DNA of 64,000 nucleotides from assembly GCA_946965045.2 (NCBI GenBank), contig CAMPTO020000005.1, positions 1 to 64,000 on the forward strand, read 5' to 3'. Source of the DNA: Epithemia pelagica. Taxonomy: Eukaryota > Bacillariophyta > Bacillariophyceae > Surirellales > Surirellaceae. The translations under genes and the position numbers were made by a program. This document shows positions 21,311 to 32,130 of this stretch, piece by piece (the stretch's first letter is position 1; the number at the start of each line of letters is the position of its first letter). The notes beneath the pieces are model-generated. The model was not told the origin of the DNA and made no database searches. It worked only from the letters and a program-made list of their open reading frames with translations.

Positions 21311-22012
21311 CCACCAATGGCTCGTCGTGGAGGCTATACTGCTATCCAAACCAAGCACAGCGACAAGGTAAAACATAGTGGCCAATCACGAAACTCCTTG
21401 TCATGAAATGTTCATCCATTGCAGGCAGCACATGCATGGGTCCTTGAGGACAAACCTCCCACTGCACTGCGAGTTGCGCAACACTACCCATGCCATGGCC
21501 AGTGCATTGTGTTCGTCGTGTTGAAGCAACAAGAGAAAGTGTCTGCTTACCCTCCGCGAGCTGATTCTTCACCCACTACTCGGTATTTGTCAGCAAGTAC
21601 CAAGACTGTGGAACCTGTGCTGTTATATGCCAATGCCAAGCCGATCATGACGGCAATGCTCTTCACCGCCCAACTACAACGAGACTGACACAAATGGCAA
21701 CAACAACCGGAACCTTCATTGCTGTTACGAGCATTCTCCTTTCATGCATCAAGGCGAGCAACGTGGTGGTCCCTTTTGACACCCTTCTTGCAATACAACA
21801 GCGACTCTTCTTGTCTCTCGAAAGTTTTGAAACGAATCGCACCAATCCTGTCATGTCATTATGTTGTATGTCGAGGTGTTTTCGGTATCCAAAAACTTCC
21901 ACGTTATTCCGAATCAATACACTATACCTATTAGGATGCGAAGTCTCTTTCAGTGTGTGACTACGGTCGCGCGACGAAAGCTACCCATCGCTCGTGTGTT
22001 TCGATCCATCAC
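21311..22012. other. Decayed sequence upstream of kelch 2
   Basis: Contains pieces shared with other kelch upstream regions ('AACGAATCGCACCAATCCTG' at about 21832; 'GCGACGAAAGCTACCCATC' at about 21975). No intact gene. Confidence 0.5.
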
Positions 22013-22135
22013 ATTTCGTCAAGTGAGTCGTGATTTCAGTCCGCACCCATCAGAGCAGCAGCAAACCCAAGAATCTCTCACAATTCAGTGTCTCGATCCG
22101 CATAAATTCAGCAGTCACCGTTTGGAGTCATCACC
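22013..22135 (+). promoter_or_regulatory. Conserved leader (block C) of kelch gene 2
   Basis: Same order of words as in the other four leaders, ending just before the ATG. Confidence 0.6.
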
Positions 22136-23287
22136 ATGACACTGAAAGAACAAGCCGGGCAATCGGGCCTTGCCCTTTTGGAAAAGAGAGAAGAATGGAA
22201 TGAAACCGACTGGCCTCCTCTTGAGGGTGGGTGGCGTTGCGGTCATGCTACGGTCGTACTTGATCATACCGATAAGAACTACAATCACAAACACAAGGGA
22301 CAAACGGTTGTTGTAATGGGAGGTTTTCAACAACGCCGAGGCTATGTCAACTCTGTTCTTGTATTGAATCTGGCAGACCCGAACAAGCAGTGGCGAGAAG
22401 GGCCGACCATGAATAAGAACCGTGCGGCAAATGCCGGTGTTGTATGCAACGGAGGCATTTACGTGGTGGGAGGAGTTTATACCTTTTCGTTCTTGGATTG
22501 TGTGGAACGAATTGATACTAATGATGTTGTGCAATCTTCGTTAACAAACAGCACCGCACATGAGAGTCAGTGGACGACATTGACATGTCGCTTATCAACG
22601 CGACGATATGGATGTTGTGCTGTTGTGGTTCACAATCGGTATATCGTGGTAATGGGCGGATGGAACTCACAACGCTTGTCCGCGGTGGATATCATTGACA
22701 CCAGCAACCACACTATCATTGCGGGGCCAAATATGAACGTCCCTCGATCACATTGTTCCAGTGTGGTTGTCGGCCACCGCATCTTTATCGTTGGAGGCTC
22801 CACAGCAAACACTTCGGTAGAGTATTTAGACTTTGGAACGCCTAGTGACAATAAGGAGAGGAACGGCACTCTGTCTACATTCATTTCTTCCTTGTCGGGC
22901 TGGATAACTCATTCCGATCTGGCACTTTCCGATCCACGAGAGATTTGTGGAGTGGTTACCGTCGGATCCTGTCTGGTGGTGGCGGGGGGAAGCCGTCAAA
23001 ACGTGGAAGTCTTGGACACGCACCGCAACCGCGTGTGGGACCTCCCACCATTGCAAGGCAAACGTATGAAATGCTTTAATATAGTGACTGTTGCCAATCA
23101 AGTTGCTGTGATTGGGGGATGGCACAATCCATCCTGTGCGACACTTGAAATCATGGACAAGAATACATGGTGTTTTCAGCGACTCTGCGAGCAGCATCCA
23201 TACGGATGCCATTATTCTCTGGAAGGAATGGGCACCCGAGATGCTGATTCGAATTTCCTCTCCTCCTCGGTATTAAAATCTGAATGA
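22136..23287 (+). CDS. Kelch-repeat beta-propeller protein 2
   Basis: 383 residues, uninterrupted. It begins 'MTLKEQAGQSGLALLEKREE' and has six blades centred on 'VVVMGGFQQ', 'IYVVGGVY', 'YIVVMGGWNSQ', 'RIFIVGGST', 'CLVVAGGS' and 'QVAVIGGW'. A Lys/His/Asn-rich insertion ('DKNYNHKHKGQ') lengthens blade 1. The C-terminus 'FQRLCEQHPYGCHYSLEGM' is the full-length form that kelch 1 has lost. The Ser-rich tail is unique. Close similarity across five copies points to recent tandem duplication. Function beyond protein binding cannot be read from sequence. Confidence 0.85.
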   Translation: MTLKEQAGQSGLALLEKREEWNETDWPPLEGGWRCGHATVVLDHTDKNYNHKHKGQTVVVMGGFQQRRGYVNSVLVLNLADPNKQWREGPTMNKNRAANAGVVCNGGIYVVGGVYTFSFLDCVERIDTNDVVQSSLTNSTAHESQWTTLTCRLSTRRYGCCAVVVHNRYIVVMGGWNSQRLSAVDIIDTSNHTIIAGPNMNVPRSHCSSVVVGHRIFIVGGSTANTSVEYLDFGTPSDNKERNGTLSTFISSLSGWITHSDLALSDPREICGVVTVGSCLVVAGGSRQNVEVLDTHRNRVWDLPPLQGKRMKCFNIVTVANQVAVIGGWHNPSCATLEIMDKNTWCFQRLCEQHPYGCHYSLEGMGTRDADSNFLSSSVLKSE

Positions 23288-24423
23288 AGCACGACCAATA
23301 CGCGCGGTGGTGATAAAGGAAAGGATAGTCTGGCAATATTGAATGTCCTACAATGTCGAACCTATAGCATAGTCAATTTTTTTCTCAAACACTTGCTTTA
23401 TTATGATATTGTGAAGTATTGAGATATCATGTGAAACTGAGCAATCAACAATGAAATCATGTTTTACGGCGTACGGCATTTTGCGGAGTGGTAGAGCTGC
23501 CCATAAAGGGTGGAACATTCATGTCTGGCAATAACCCGCTTGTGTAGATGCCCGCTCTCTGTGATATGGAATACTCTCTGGACTTGAATCGAAGGAATTC
23601 GCATTCTATGCAGGGTGACGCATAAGGAACGACCCGAATTGTCTGTATATGCAAGGTGACACGTAAGGAACGACCCGAACTGTCCGTATAGAAGTCGCAC
23701 GCTGGGTCCACGACCAAGCAGTGTGGTAGGACCGACAGTCAGTGGTACATTCCAAAGAGGAAGAGTCTCGTCCAGTCGTCACAGTGGAGGGCAATCCAGT
23801 GTTGCCGTCCATTTATCGTCATCTTGGCCATACAATTTCAGCAGTGCAATGACGAATGTTGTGATTGTCATGGGGGTTTTGCTTCTGGGCTTGTGATGTT
23901 GTTGCTTGCTATGACACTTTTGCTGTGGACCACGACCAATGACAAATGAGCTGTTACCGTCCACATCCAATACTTGAAGAGCGCCGAGAGAGACTTTCCA
24001 CCGTGGTCGTCAGTGGCAGTGATAGAATTCTTGTGTGGCTTGAGAAAAGAAGCACCTGGTTGTTGTTGCCTTTTTCGTATGGGAGGGTGAAGATGTCTCC
24101 AGAATGGCGGCTGTGGGTGGAAGAGTCTCGTGGTATCCTCCACCCTATTATTGGCATGACTGAGATGTCGTCCGTGAAGGAATGTGACGCGAGGCCCAAA
24201 GTGGCTCGGAGCTGAAAAGGATTGAACGACTGTGCCGCCAGTCTGGTACTGGGATTCTAAGGATGAAATTCAATGGACGTGGTTGTCCTGATCGACCATG
24301 CTTGATTTCGCTTTTCGTTCGCTGGAATGTGTTTTGTGGCAGTGTCATTGTGCTTGGTGACAGCAGGCGAAGAGGACGGATCATCACCACTGCACTTGTG
24401 TTGATGATTGATTAAGATACGGT
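23288..24423. other. Kelch 2 - kelch 3 spacer
   Basis: No gene supported. A short internal repeat, 'GGTGACxCxTAAGGAACGACCCGAA', occurs twice at about 23611-23640 and 23655-23682. Confidence 0.45.
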
Positions 24424-24510
24424 GGCTTTTTCACGCCATTCTGGTTCCTCCAACGCAAAACCAAACGTTCTTCTCCACCATTGACAGATGATCCGTCGAG
24501 ATGATCAATT
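24424..24510. repeat. Block D, partial copy
   Basis: 'TTTTTCACGCCATTCTGGTT' and 'TTGACAGATGATCCGTCGAG' match parts of 18905-18985 and 28408-28480. Confidence 0.6.
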
Positions 24511-24681
24511 TGCACGGTTGCAAAAGATACAAGAAGCACAAAATTATTGGGATTTGGGGGTTAACTATAAAAAAGGGCATGTTCGCCCCCCCCCAGCGCT
24601 CTTTCGCGCGATCAATGATCGACCGTCCGTCCTCCGTACGTAATGGACGTCTTCCATGTGGATATATAACTCGAGTTCACC

Positions 24682-24740
24682 ATGGCCATGGCACTGAACG
24701 AACAAGCATGGCAGTCGTCGGGGCTTTTCGTATCGATTGA
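24682..24740 (+). pseudogene. Relic of a kelch gene start
   Basis: Reads 'MAMALNEQAWQSSGLF' and then is unrelated. The first 15 residues match the conserved kelch N-terminal tag ('EQAWQSGLVLLDE'). It is a truncated sixth copy with no blades left. Confidence 0.6.
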
Positions 24741-25159
24741 TCGTTACCACATGTGACACAAGACGAGGCAACAAAGAGAGCCTGTGGATGTGGACAAGAC
24801 ACGTTCTGGTGATTGTTCGACGGGCAGACGACGTCGGGCCAGAACCGTTGTCGTTGTCGACGACACAATGGACGATGAATGTTGGTGTGCTCATCCGTAT
24901 CTCTCGGGTCTCGAGCTTCCAACCAACACCATTCATGAAGGGAGAAGAAAGGTCCAAGCATTTGAACAATCGTCTCTCAAGTGGCAGATTCACCAGTGAG
25001 ACCAGCATGATGACAGGATCATGTTGTCTGAATCTAAGGGCAACGCACAATGTTGTGGAAGAACCCATGAAGGTCAATGTGGAATCGCACAGGTGGACCT
25101 TTTGTTATTGTTGCAAAAACTACAAGACCAATGGCATTTCGACAAGTGCATCAACAAGT
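24741..25159. other. Spacer, no gene seen
   Basis: Open frames only; part may be a diverged upstream portion of the block A parent gene. Confidence 0.35.
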
Positions 25160-25400
25160 ACAACACTGAGGAATTGCACCGACGACCAGCAGTACTAGCT
25201 GGATGGAACAACAACAGGTCAAATGACCCTGGACCACAAACTACGACCGACACGTGTGCAGTCCAATTTAAGCAAGTTCCTTCCCCGACTCGCCATGTCT
25301 CCATCCACGGCCCGTGCAATGTCGTTGCTTATTCGTTGGGAACCAACGACCAGAACGACTGTGGAGCCTTTTCATTGCAGGATTGTTGCATCACAACACT
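25160..25400 (+). pseudogene. Block A relic (copy 2)
   Basis: The best-preserved copy, in an open frame of about 216 codons (25021-25671): 'LHRRPAVLAGWNNNRSNDPG', 'QFKQVPSPTRHVSIHGPC', 'GTNDQNDCGAFSLQDC'. The last words resemble the 'Q-x-N-x-x-DCG-x-F' box of Ulp1-type cysteine proteases, with an upstream His. The His-Cys spacing is too short for the family, so I do not assign it. It precedes kelch 3. Confidence 0.45.
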
Positions 25401-25677
25401 ATACAGTACTCTACTGCCCATTGCAAGTGGCATCCGCAACAACCACAAACTGACGGAAACGAATCGCACCAATCCTGTCATTGTTGTTCTGCGAGGCTCC
25501 TGTGAGGATACCACAGTGGTGGTCAGTCTCGCCATGAGAAGTTTATTTCGATATCCAAAAACCTCTACGGTGGTATTCCGAATGAATAGAATGTGTGGCT
25601 TTCTTGATTTTGTGGGACTATTGCGGTCCATATCTTTCTCGCGACGAAAACTACCGATCGCTCGTGTTTAGATACAT

Positions 25678-25804
25678 CCATTTCGTCAAATCAGTCGTGC
25701 TTCCAGTCCGTATTCATCAGCATCAGATCAGCAGCAAACCCACGAACCTCTCACAATACAGTGAGTCTTGATCCTCGGAAATCATGCAGTCACCGTTTGG
25801 AACC
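25678..25804 (+). promoter_or_regulatory. Conserved leader (block C) of kelch gene 3
   Basis: Matches the other leaders. An in-frame ATG at 25784 lies within the conserved leader, so the homologous start at 25805 is preferred. Confidence 0.6.
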
Positions 25805-27019
25805 ATGAGCTTGACACTGAAAGAGCAAGCATTGCAGACGGGCCTTGTTCTATCGGACGAGAGAGCAGAATGGAATGAAAACGACTGGCCTCCTCTCGAG
25901 GGTGGATGGCGTGACGATCATGCGTCAGTCGTACTTGATCATCCCGATCAGGACAACAACAACAATGGACAGACGGTCGTGGTGTTGGGAGGAAAACAAC
26001 AACACAAAGGCTTTGTCAACTCCGTTCTTGCATTGGACTTAGCACAATCAAGCAAGCAATGGCGAGAAGGACCGCCGATGAACCAGAAACGTGATAGACA
26101 TGCTGCTGTTGTGTGTAATGGAGGCATCTACGTGATGGGAGGACGCAATAACTACTATTCGTTGTTGGATTGTGTGGAAAGAATCGATGTTAATGATCTC
26201 GTGCAATCTTGGTTAACAAACAGCACCACACACGAGAGTCACTGGACGACATTGACATGTCGCTTATCAACGGTTCGAGAAGGATGTTGTGCTGTTGCGG
26301 TTCATAATCGATATATTGTTGTTATGGGTGGACGCAACGGGGACAACAGGGAGGAATTGTCGTCGGTCGATATTATTGATACCAGCAATCATACTGTCAC
26401 TGCCGGACCATCCATGACAGTTCCACGAGTATGGTGTGCCAGTGCGGTCATTGGTCACCGAATCTTTGTCGTTGGAGGCTATAACGAGGGCGGAAATCTT
26501 GACTCAGTGGAGATTTTGGACTTTGTAAAGCCCTGGCACAACGAGGAGAGAAACGGCACTCTGTCTACATTCATTTCCTCCTTGTCGGGCTGGACGACTC
26601 ACTCTGATCTTGTACTTTCCAACCCACGGCATTCTTGTGCAGTGGTTACCGTGGGATCCTGTCTGGTGGTGGCGGGAGGACGAAGTCCAACCGTGGAAGT
26701 CATGGATACGAAGCGCAACCTCGTGTGGAATCTCCCACCATTCGAATATGGCCGTGAAGACGGCAGTATGGTGACTGCTGCCAATCAAGTTGCCATGATT
26801 GGTGGATGGTTAAATCCTGCCTGTGCGACATTGTCACTAATGGACAAGTATACGTGGTGTTTTTGTCGACTCTGCGAGCAGCATCCAAGATCGTATCATT
26901 CTCTGGAAGGAGTGGGTATTCGAGATACCAACGTTATATCAGGCACCACATCGACATTACCTCCGAAACGAGCGAGGGCCAATGCATGCCATGGTGGTAA
27001 AGAGGAGGATTGCACTTGA
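25805..27019 (+). CDS. Kelch-repeat beta-propeller protein 3
   Basis: 404 residues from the ATG at 25805, where all paralogues begin ('MSLTLKEQALQTGLVLSDER'); 7 more residues are possible from 25784. Six blades: 'VVVLGGKQQ', 'IYVMGGRNN', 'YIVVMGGRNG', 'RIFVVGGYNEGG', 'CLVVAGGR', 'QVAMIGGW'. A 'DQDNNNNGQ' insertion sits where kelch 2 has its Lys/His/Asn stretch. The C-terminal extension 'PPKRARANACHGGKEED' is basic and unique to this copy and could be a nuclear signal. Otherwise it is the same architecture as its neighbours. Confidence 0.85.
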   Translation: MSLTLKEQALQTGLVLSDERAEWNENDWPPLEGGWRDDHASVVLDHPDQDNNNNGQTVVVLGGKQQHKGFVNSVLALDLAQSSKQWREGPPMNQKRDRHAAVVCNGGIYVMGGRNNYYSLLDCVERIDVNDLVQSWLTNSTTHESHWTTLTCRLSTVREGCCAVAVHNRYIVVMGGRNGDNREELSSVDIIDTSNHTVTAGPSMTVPRVWCASAVIGHRIFVVGGYNEGGNLDSVEILDFVKPWHNEERNGTLSTFISSLSGWTTHSDLVLSNPRHSCAVVTVGSCLVVAGGRSPTVEVMDTKRNLVWNLPPFEYGREDGSMVTAANQVAMIGGWLNPACATLSLMDKYTWCFCRLCEQHPRSYHSLEGVGIRDTNVISGTTSTLPPKRARANACHGGKEEDCT

Positions 27020-27984
27020 AATGTACAACAGGCTAGAAAAATCTAATTAAACAATATCATGGAAATACATAATCTCGAATAGTTGTCATGTTTATGTCAC
27101 GACATATTCAGCTTTGATGATGATCATGTCACTCCTTAGTTACCTAGTGAATCCTATTTGTTAATGAAAAGCTACAACTCACTTTACAGGAGTGATTTGC
27201 TCGGTCGAAAAGACATCACAATGGACAGGGATCAAAGGACCACTCGTAGCATGTTTTGAAGGCATCCAGCTGAGGTTGCATATGACCGGAAATGTATGAT
27301 GATGCTAGATTCCTCCTTGTTGTCACAGCGGTCGTCATGATGCGTGCATCCGCCACGGCCAGCAGGAGACAATTCAAGCATTTTCGTGGCGGGGTGTAGA
27401 GGAAAAGGTTTCGGGGCCTCTGATCCAGTCATCTGAACGCACTGTGGACACCCTTGTCCACCGGCAGAGGAAGCAGTCCCCATTCGGCAGCCATCGTACC
27501 GCGTCCATCCATATGTCGGTCAATCGTCTCGCTTTGGAACTGCCGTTGTGGGCAACGGCAATGCGATGTTCAGTGGTATACCTGCACCGACTCTTTCATG
27601 GCGAGTTTGGAATTTCAGGCCACACCACCAACTGTTCCACTGCTGTGGGTGCGTCGTGACAATTCAACGTCCTCCTCGTTGATGACAATGTTTTGGTCCA
27701 TCTTGTTCGCAGAGACTTGAGACTATTTGGTATTTGAGAAACCACCACAATTATTGTTACAGCAACAGCCAGTGTTGGATTGCCCATCTGCGAATGTGGA
27801 TTTGTCTCTCGAGATGGCATGGGGAACGTTCAATGCTTCAATAGTGACTGCTTTGGTTGTCAATGTACCTCCCTTCGTATCCGCATGAAATAGTAGCCTC
27901 ACAACGGTGTCATATTCCATGACTCCAGAGCAGTATGAGAACGTTCCCCCAAAGACAATTCTCCAATACTAAAGTGGCTTCCAC
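27020..27984. other. Kelch 3 - kelch 4 spacer, left part
   Basis: No gene supported. Confidence 0.4.
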
Positions 27985-28520
27985 CCCGAGTACAAGTCAT
28001 ATGGCGACTTCACAAACAATCTGCCAGCTCGCCCATTCCAAGAATGGCTGATTGTCGTATTTTTTCGTCTCCAACGTGAATTGCCCATCGCGAGGGTAGT
28101 AAATCCGGTTTTCTATTCCAGTTTTGGTCCATTAGTGGCTTTCGTGCTTCGTGAGGACCTCATTTTGTTGGCTAGATCGCTGCGGCTATTTCATTGACCT
28201 TCACAACAAACTCGAAACTCGAGAGGGATTCGAGAGCAGGAAAGTCCACCAAAGAACTAACAGGAAAATTCCCCTTCGCAGAGGCCGGTGAGCAACTGTA
28301 TGTGCTGTGTTTTGCTGTTTTGTCTTGCTGCTCTCCCTTTCACTAGCAGTGTCGTCGAGGTGCAAGGTTGACATTTCGGCTCAACGCAAGGCGATTGTAG
28401 GTGGGGTTTTCACGCCACTCTGGTACCGCCAACGCAAAACCAAACTTTCTTCTTCGCCATTGCCAGATGATCCGTTGCGCTGGTCCATTGCACCGCGAAC
28501 TTCTCATCTCGGTTGACTGT
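27985..28520. repeat. Block D, copy 2
   Basis: Counterpart of 18550-19025 in the same orientation and with the same relative position downstream of a kelch gene. Confidence 0.65.
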
Positions 28521-29117
28521 CTGGAGGGTCTGTTGTTGTTTTTGTTCAATAAAAGTTGTCGTAGATGAAAAAGTAAGGAGATCCCTTTCCTGAATAGTTG
28601 CTGCTTCTCCACTGTTCTCCTCCTCCTCCTCCTCCCACACTCCATTGTGAACGTTGAAGTGTGGTCGTATTGAGTATTATCGTATACACGGCTCCAGAAG
28701 GACAACGGCTGGTATAACATTCTAGCTGGCAACGTCGTTCACTGTCATTTCCATCAGGGACAAAGGAATTCCGCTCGTTGCTTCCAGTATATCACTCGAG
28801 AAACTGTTGTTGTAAACGTCTTCGGTGTCTTCGATATTGTCGCCATCTTCTCTACCCAAAGAAGAAAGCCACATGGTGTACTTGACACGAATGAATCCTC
28901 ATCATGACTTGTCGTGATATCTTTGCAGATCTTTGGTCTCAGTTGATTGGAGCGATTCCAACTTGCGAATGACTTGCGCTCCTTGATCTGCTTTCACTTT
29001 TTGGTGACGATGATCAACTTTAGCAACCCCATCTCGATGTTGGTGTCTCGCCGTGGTCTCGATTTTGGAAGTGCCCTAAGAGATATCACCCGTTAGCGGT
29101 GTATAGGGAATTGAGGA
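28521..29117. other. Spacer, no gene seen
   Basis: Contains a short (CCT)n tract at 28618-28636. Nothing else is supported. Confidence 0.4.
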
Positions 29118-29283
29118 CTAACTCCATACCAGACTGTGTAGGTAGTTCGTCTCACATTTTTATACTACAGTAAGAATTTTTTGTACGACCGGGAAGTAGT
29201 TTCGTGCGAGTCGCGCGGTTTCCCTCTCCTGTGTGACAATTGCGTGACACTTGCGTGACAGCTGTGTGACATATCTTCCAGGA
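29118..29283 (+). mobile_element. Truncated copy of the short recombinase-element derivative
   Basis: From 'CTAACTCCATACCAGACTG' and CTGTGTAGGTAGT (29134-29146) it follows 15772-15925 almost base for base, including the 'GGGAAGTAGTTTCGTGCGAG' stretch and the GTGTGACA repeats. It ends near 'TCTTCCAGGA' without the right inverted arm or the GC-rich segment. Confidence 0.7.
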
Positions 29284-29632
29284 CCCGGCGCGAAAGGACG
29301 ATTGAATGATTATAGTTGACCTCGATCGCCGCCCACGCGAAAGCGAGACGTCTTCCTCCCATACCCAGCGGCGGACTTCTGTAAGTGCATTCGATCGTGT
29401 TAAAAGAAAAAGGTATGTGAAACGCGAGGTATGAACTGATGTAATGGTATCTTTTGCCTGTTTCGACGTTGTGGGTGTATCTTCGAGACACAAATACATA
29501 GACCCGACAGGAATGACGTGAAGGAGACGAGACGACGACGAAGAAGAGACGACGAAGAGAAGAAGAAGCAGAGACAGAGGCCAGCCGTCCTGGTCAAAAT
29601 AACAGACATAAGAAGACAGGACGAATCATACT
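29284..29632. other. Spacer, no gene seen
   Basis: A (GAC/GAA)-rich tract at 29525-29575. No gene. Confidence 0.4.
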
Positions 29633-29790
29633 ATGGACGACGAATTACCACCGACACGTGTTGATGCTCCTCCTCTGCAGAGACCCAACACCACCATCTC
29701 AAGTTTATACCATTCCAACAGCAATGTCATTCGTTCGCTCCGATACAGGCCAAGAGATGCAGCACAAGAAGAAGCAAGTACAATTTCGGG
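29633..29790 (+). pseudogene. Block B relic (copy 2)
   Basis: Begins 'MDDELPPTRVDAPPLQRPN' and stays open for 97 codons by running into sequence shared with the kelch upstream regions. It is homologous to 21148-21310; the reading frame is not conserved between the copies, so both are relics. Confidence 0.5.
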
Positions 29791-30021
29791 TGGCATCCGC
29801 TACACCAATAAACTGACGGAAACGAATCGCACCAATCCTGCCATTCGTTTGTGGATACCAGTTGTTGCCTTTCTCGCCGTGTTTGATAGCATCGAAAAAA
29901 CCTCCACGGTATATTCCGAACCATAACATGCGTGGTCTTCTTCTTTATTTTGTGTGACTAGTACGGACACGATTTGTCTCGCGACGAAAGCTACCCGTCT
30001 TTGCGTGTTTCGATCCATCCA

Positions 30022-30145
30022 CATTTCGTCAAGTCAGTCGTGATTCCAGTCCACACCCATCAGAGCAGCAGCAAACCCAAGAACCTCAAACAAGACAGTG
30101 TCTCGTTCCTCATAAATTCTGCAGTCAACGTTTGGAACTGTGAGC
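30022..30145 (+). promoter_or_regulatory. Conserved leader (block C) of kelch gene 4
   Basis: Same leader words as the paralogues. The first ATG after it is at 30146. Confidence 0.6.
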
Positions 30146-31228
30146 ATGACATCACTGCAAGAACAAGCATGGCATTCGGGCCTTGTCCTTTTGGACGAAA
30201 GAGCAGAATGGAATGAAGACGACTGGCCTCCTCTTGAGGGTGGATGGCGTTGGCATTATGCTACGGTCGTACTTGATCATACGGTCGTCGTGTTGGGAGG
30301 ACTGAAACAAGGAGGTGCCACCAACTCCGTTCTTGTATTGAATTTGGCAGAACCAGAAAAACAGTGGCGAGAAGGGACGCCCATGAATAAGAAACGTTGT
30401 GTCCATGCCGCTGTTTTGTGCAATGGCAGCGTCTACGTGATGGGGGGATTCAGTGGATTTTCAAATCTTGATTGCATGGAACGAATTGATTCCAATGATT
30501 TGCTTCGACCATCGACGACAACAAGTAATTCAAAAAAGAGTCCTTGGACGACATTGACATGTCGCTTATCAACGCGACGATTTGCATGTTGTGCTGTTGC
30601 GGTTCACAATCGATATATTGTTGTAATGGGTGGATGGGATGGAGGGCCAAACTTTCCGTCGGTAGATATTCTTGATACCAGTGACCACACTGTCATTGCG
30701 GGGCCAAATATGAACTTTCCACGAATATGGTGTGCCAGTGCGGTTGTTGGCCACCGCATTTTTGTCGTTGGAGGCTCCACAGCAAACACCTTGGTAGAGT
30801 ACTTGGACTTTGGAAAGCCTAGTGACAATGAAGAGGGACAGGACAATCTGTCTACATTCATTTCCTCCTTGTCTGGCTGGACGACTCACTCTGATCTGGT
30901 ACTTTCGGCCTCGGGAGATTCTTGTGCACGGGTTACCGTGGGATCGTGTCTGGTGGTGGCGGGAAGACGAAATCGAACCCTGGAAGTCTTGGATACGCAG
31001 CACAACCGCGTGTGGAATCTCCCACCATTCGAAAACAGCCGTGAAGGCTGCAGTATGGTGACTGTTGGCAATCAAGTTGCCGTGATTGGTGGACGGCGTA
31101 ATCTATCCTGTGCAACATTACGACTCATGGACAAGAATACGTGGTGTTTTCGTCAACTCTGTGCGCAGCCTCAAATTGAATGGTTTCATTCTCTGGAAAG
31201 ATTGGGTAATGTAGATGTCGACTCTTGA
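30146..31228 (+). CDS. Kelch-repeat beta-propeller protein 4
   Basis: 360 residues from ATG at 30146 ('MTSLQEQAWHSGLVLLDERA'). Six blades: 'VVVLGGLKQGG', 'VYVMGGFSG', 'YIVVMGGWDGG', 'RIFVVGGST', 'CLVVAGRR', 'QVAVIGGRR'. It ends 'FHSLERLGNVDVDS', nearly the same as kelch 5, so these two are the closest pair at the C-terminus. Blade 1 has the short form without the Asn/Lys insertion of kelch 2 and 3. No signal peptide or membrane segment. Confidence 0.85.
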   Translation: MTSLQEQAWHSGLVLLDERAEWNEDDWPPLEGGWRWHYATVVLDHTVVVLGGLKQGGATNSVLVLNLAEPEKQWREGTPMNKKRCVHAAVLCNGSVYVMGGFSGFSNLDCMERIDSNDLLRPSTTTSNSKKSPWTTLTCRLSTRRFACCAVAVHNRYIVVMGGWDGGPNFPSVDILDTSDHTVIAGPNMNFPRIWCASAVVGHRIFVVGGSTANTLVEYLDFGKPSDNEEGQDNLSTFISSLSGWTTHSDLVLSASGDSCARVTVGSCLVVAGRRNRTLEVLDTQHNRVWNLPPFENSREGCSMVTVGNQVAVIGGRRNLSCATLRLMDKNTWCFRQLCAQPQIEWFHSLERLGNVDVDS

Positions 31229-32130
31229 ACGAATGAGGACCAATACATGATTGTCATTGTGACAAAGGGCAGGATGGCAGTTGAAATGTACAACTGGTGG
31301 CGCGGCCAAGAGCCCGGAAACTACATGGCCATTATATATGCTTGTACAAAACGGAGATTGTATCCATCTTGAGTTATGCTGTAAATAAAGGAACTGAATG
31401 AAAAGCTTTAAATCACTTTACCTATACAGGAGTGGCTTACATTGTCGAAAAATCATTCCTGTTGATGAGATGGGCAACTCCAAGGTGTCTATGAATGGGA
31501 GGAGAGTATGACGTAGGTCGTTGATGCTGCTCGGAGATGGTCTGCAGTGAGAGATTCTACCGGCTCCGTTGCAACTGGAGACAACACCATGAGGAACTCT
31601 TGGTGGTTGGTGCACCGTCATGATTCCCCCATTCGTGCCCAGTTGGACTTTTGGTATTTCTTGCGACAACTATAGAACATCGGTGTCTTCTTGGTTGGGG
31701 CCGGTTGGTTGGTTGGTTGGTTATGCATGTGTGTCTCGTTGATTGGGTGGTTGGTTATAGCCTGCGGCAGGGACTCTCTTGGCATGGTTTCTTTTGTTAG
31801 TAGAGGAGTATATATCCATCCTTAACATGGTGCAGCAGTATAGCAACAAAAGAGCGTCGAATAGTTAGATCTTGGATGGACGTTCGGAACTCCACCATCA
31901 TCGACTTGGGAGAGGATGCGACCGGAGACTGAAACGCCCCAGCGGCATAAGTGATAAAAGGCTTATTGTATGTAGTTGATCCATCGTAAGATTCAACGAC
32001 GAGGGCGTATTCGGATGGATGGTGTTGTTCTCGTAGATCTATCCACGCACAACAGCAGAAAGGGACAAGAAAAGTCTATTCTTCATTTCCAGCACACTTT
32101 GTTGTTTGGTTTCCTTTCCCGCCGCAACCG
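31229..32130. other. Kelch 4 - LRR pseudogene spacer
   Basis: No gene supported. A (GGTT)n microsatellite lies at about 31700-31725. Confidence 0.45.

Noticed and set aside
25160-25400. Ulp1/C48 cysteine protease assignment for block A
   Set aside because: A 'DCG-x-F' word and an upstream His exist, but spacing is wrong for the family and upstream sequence does not match.
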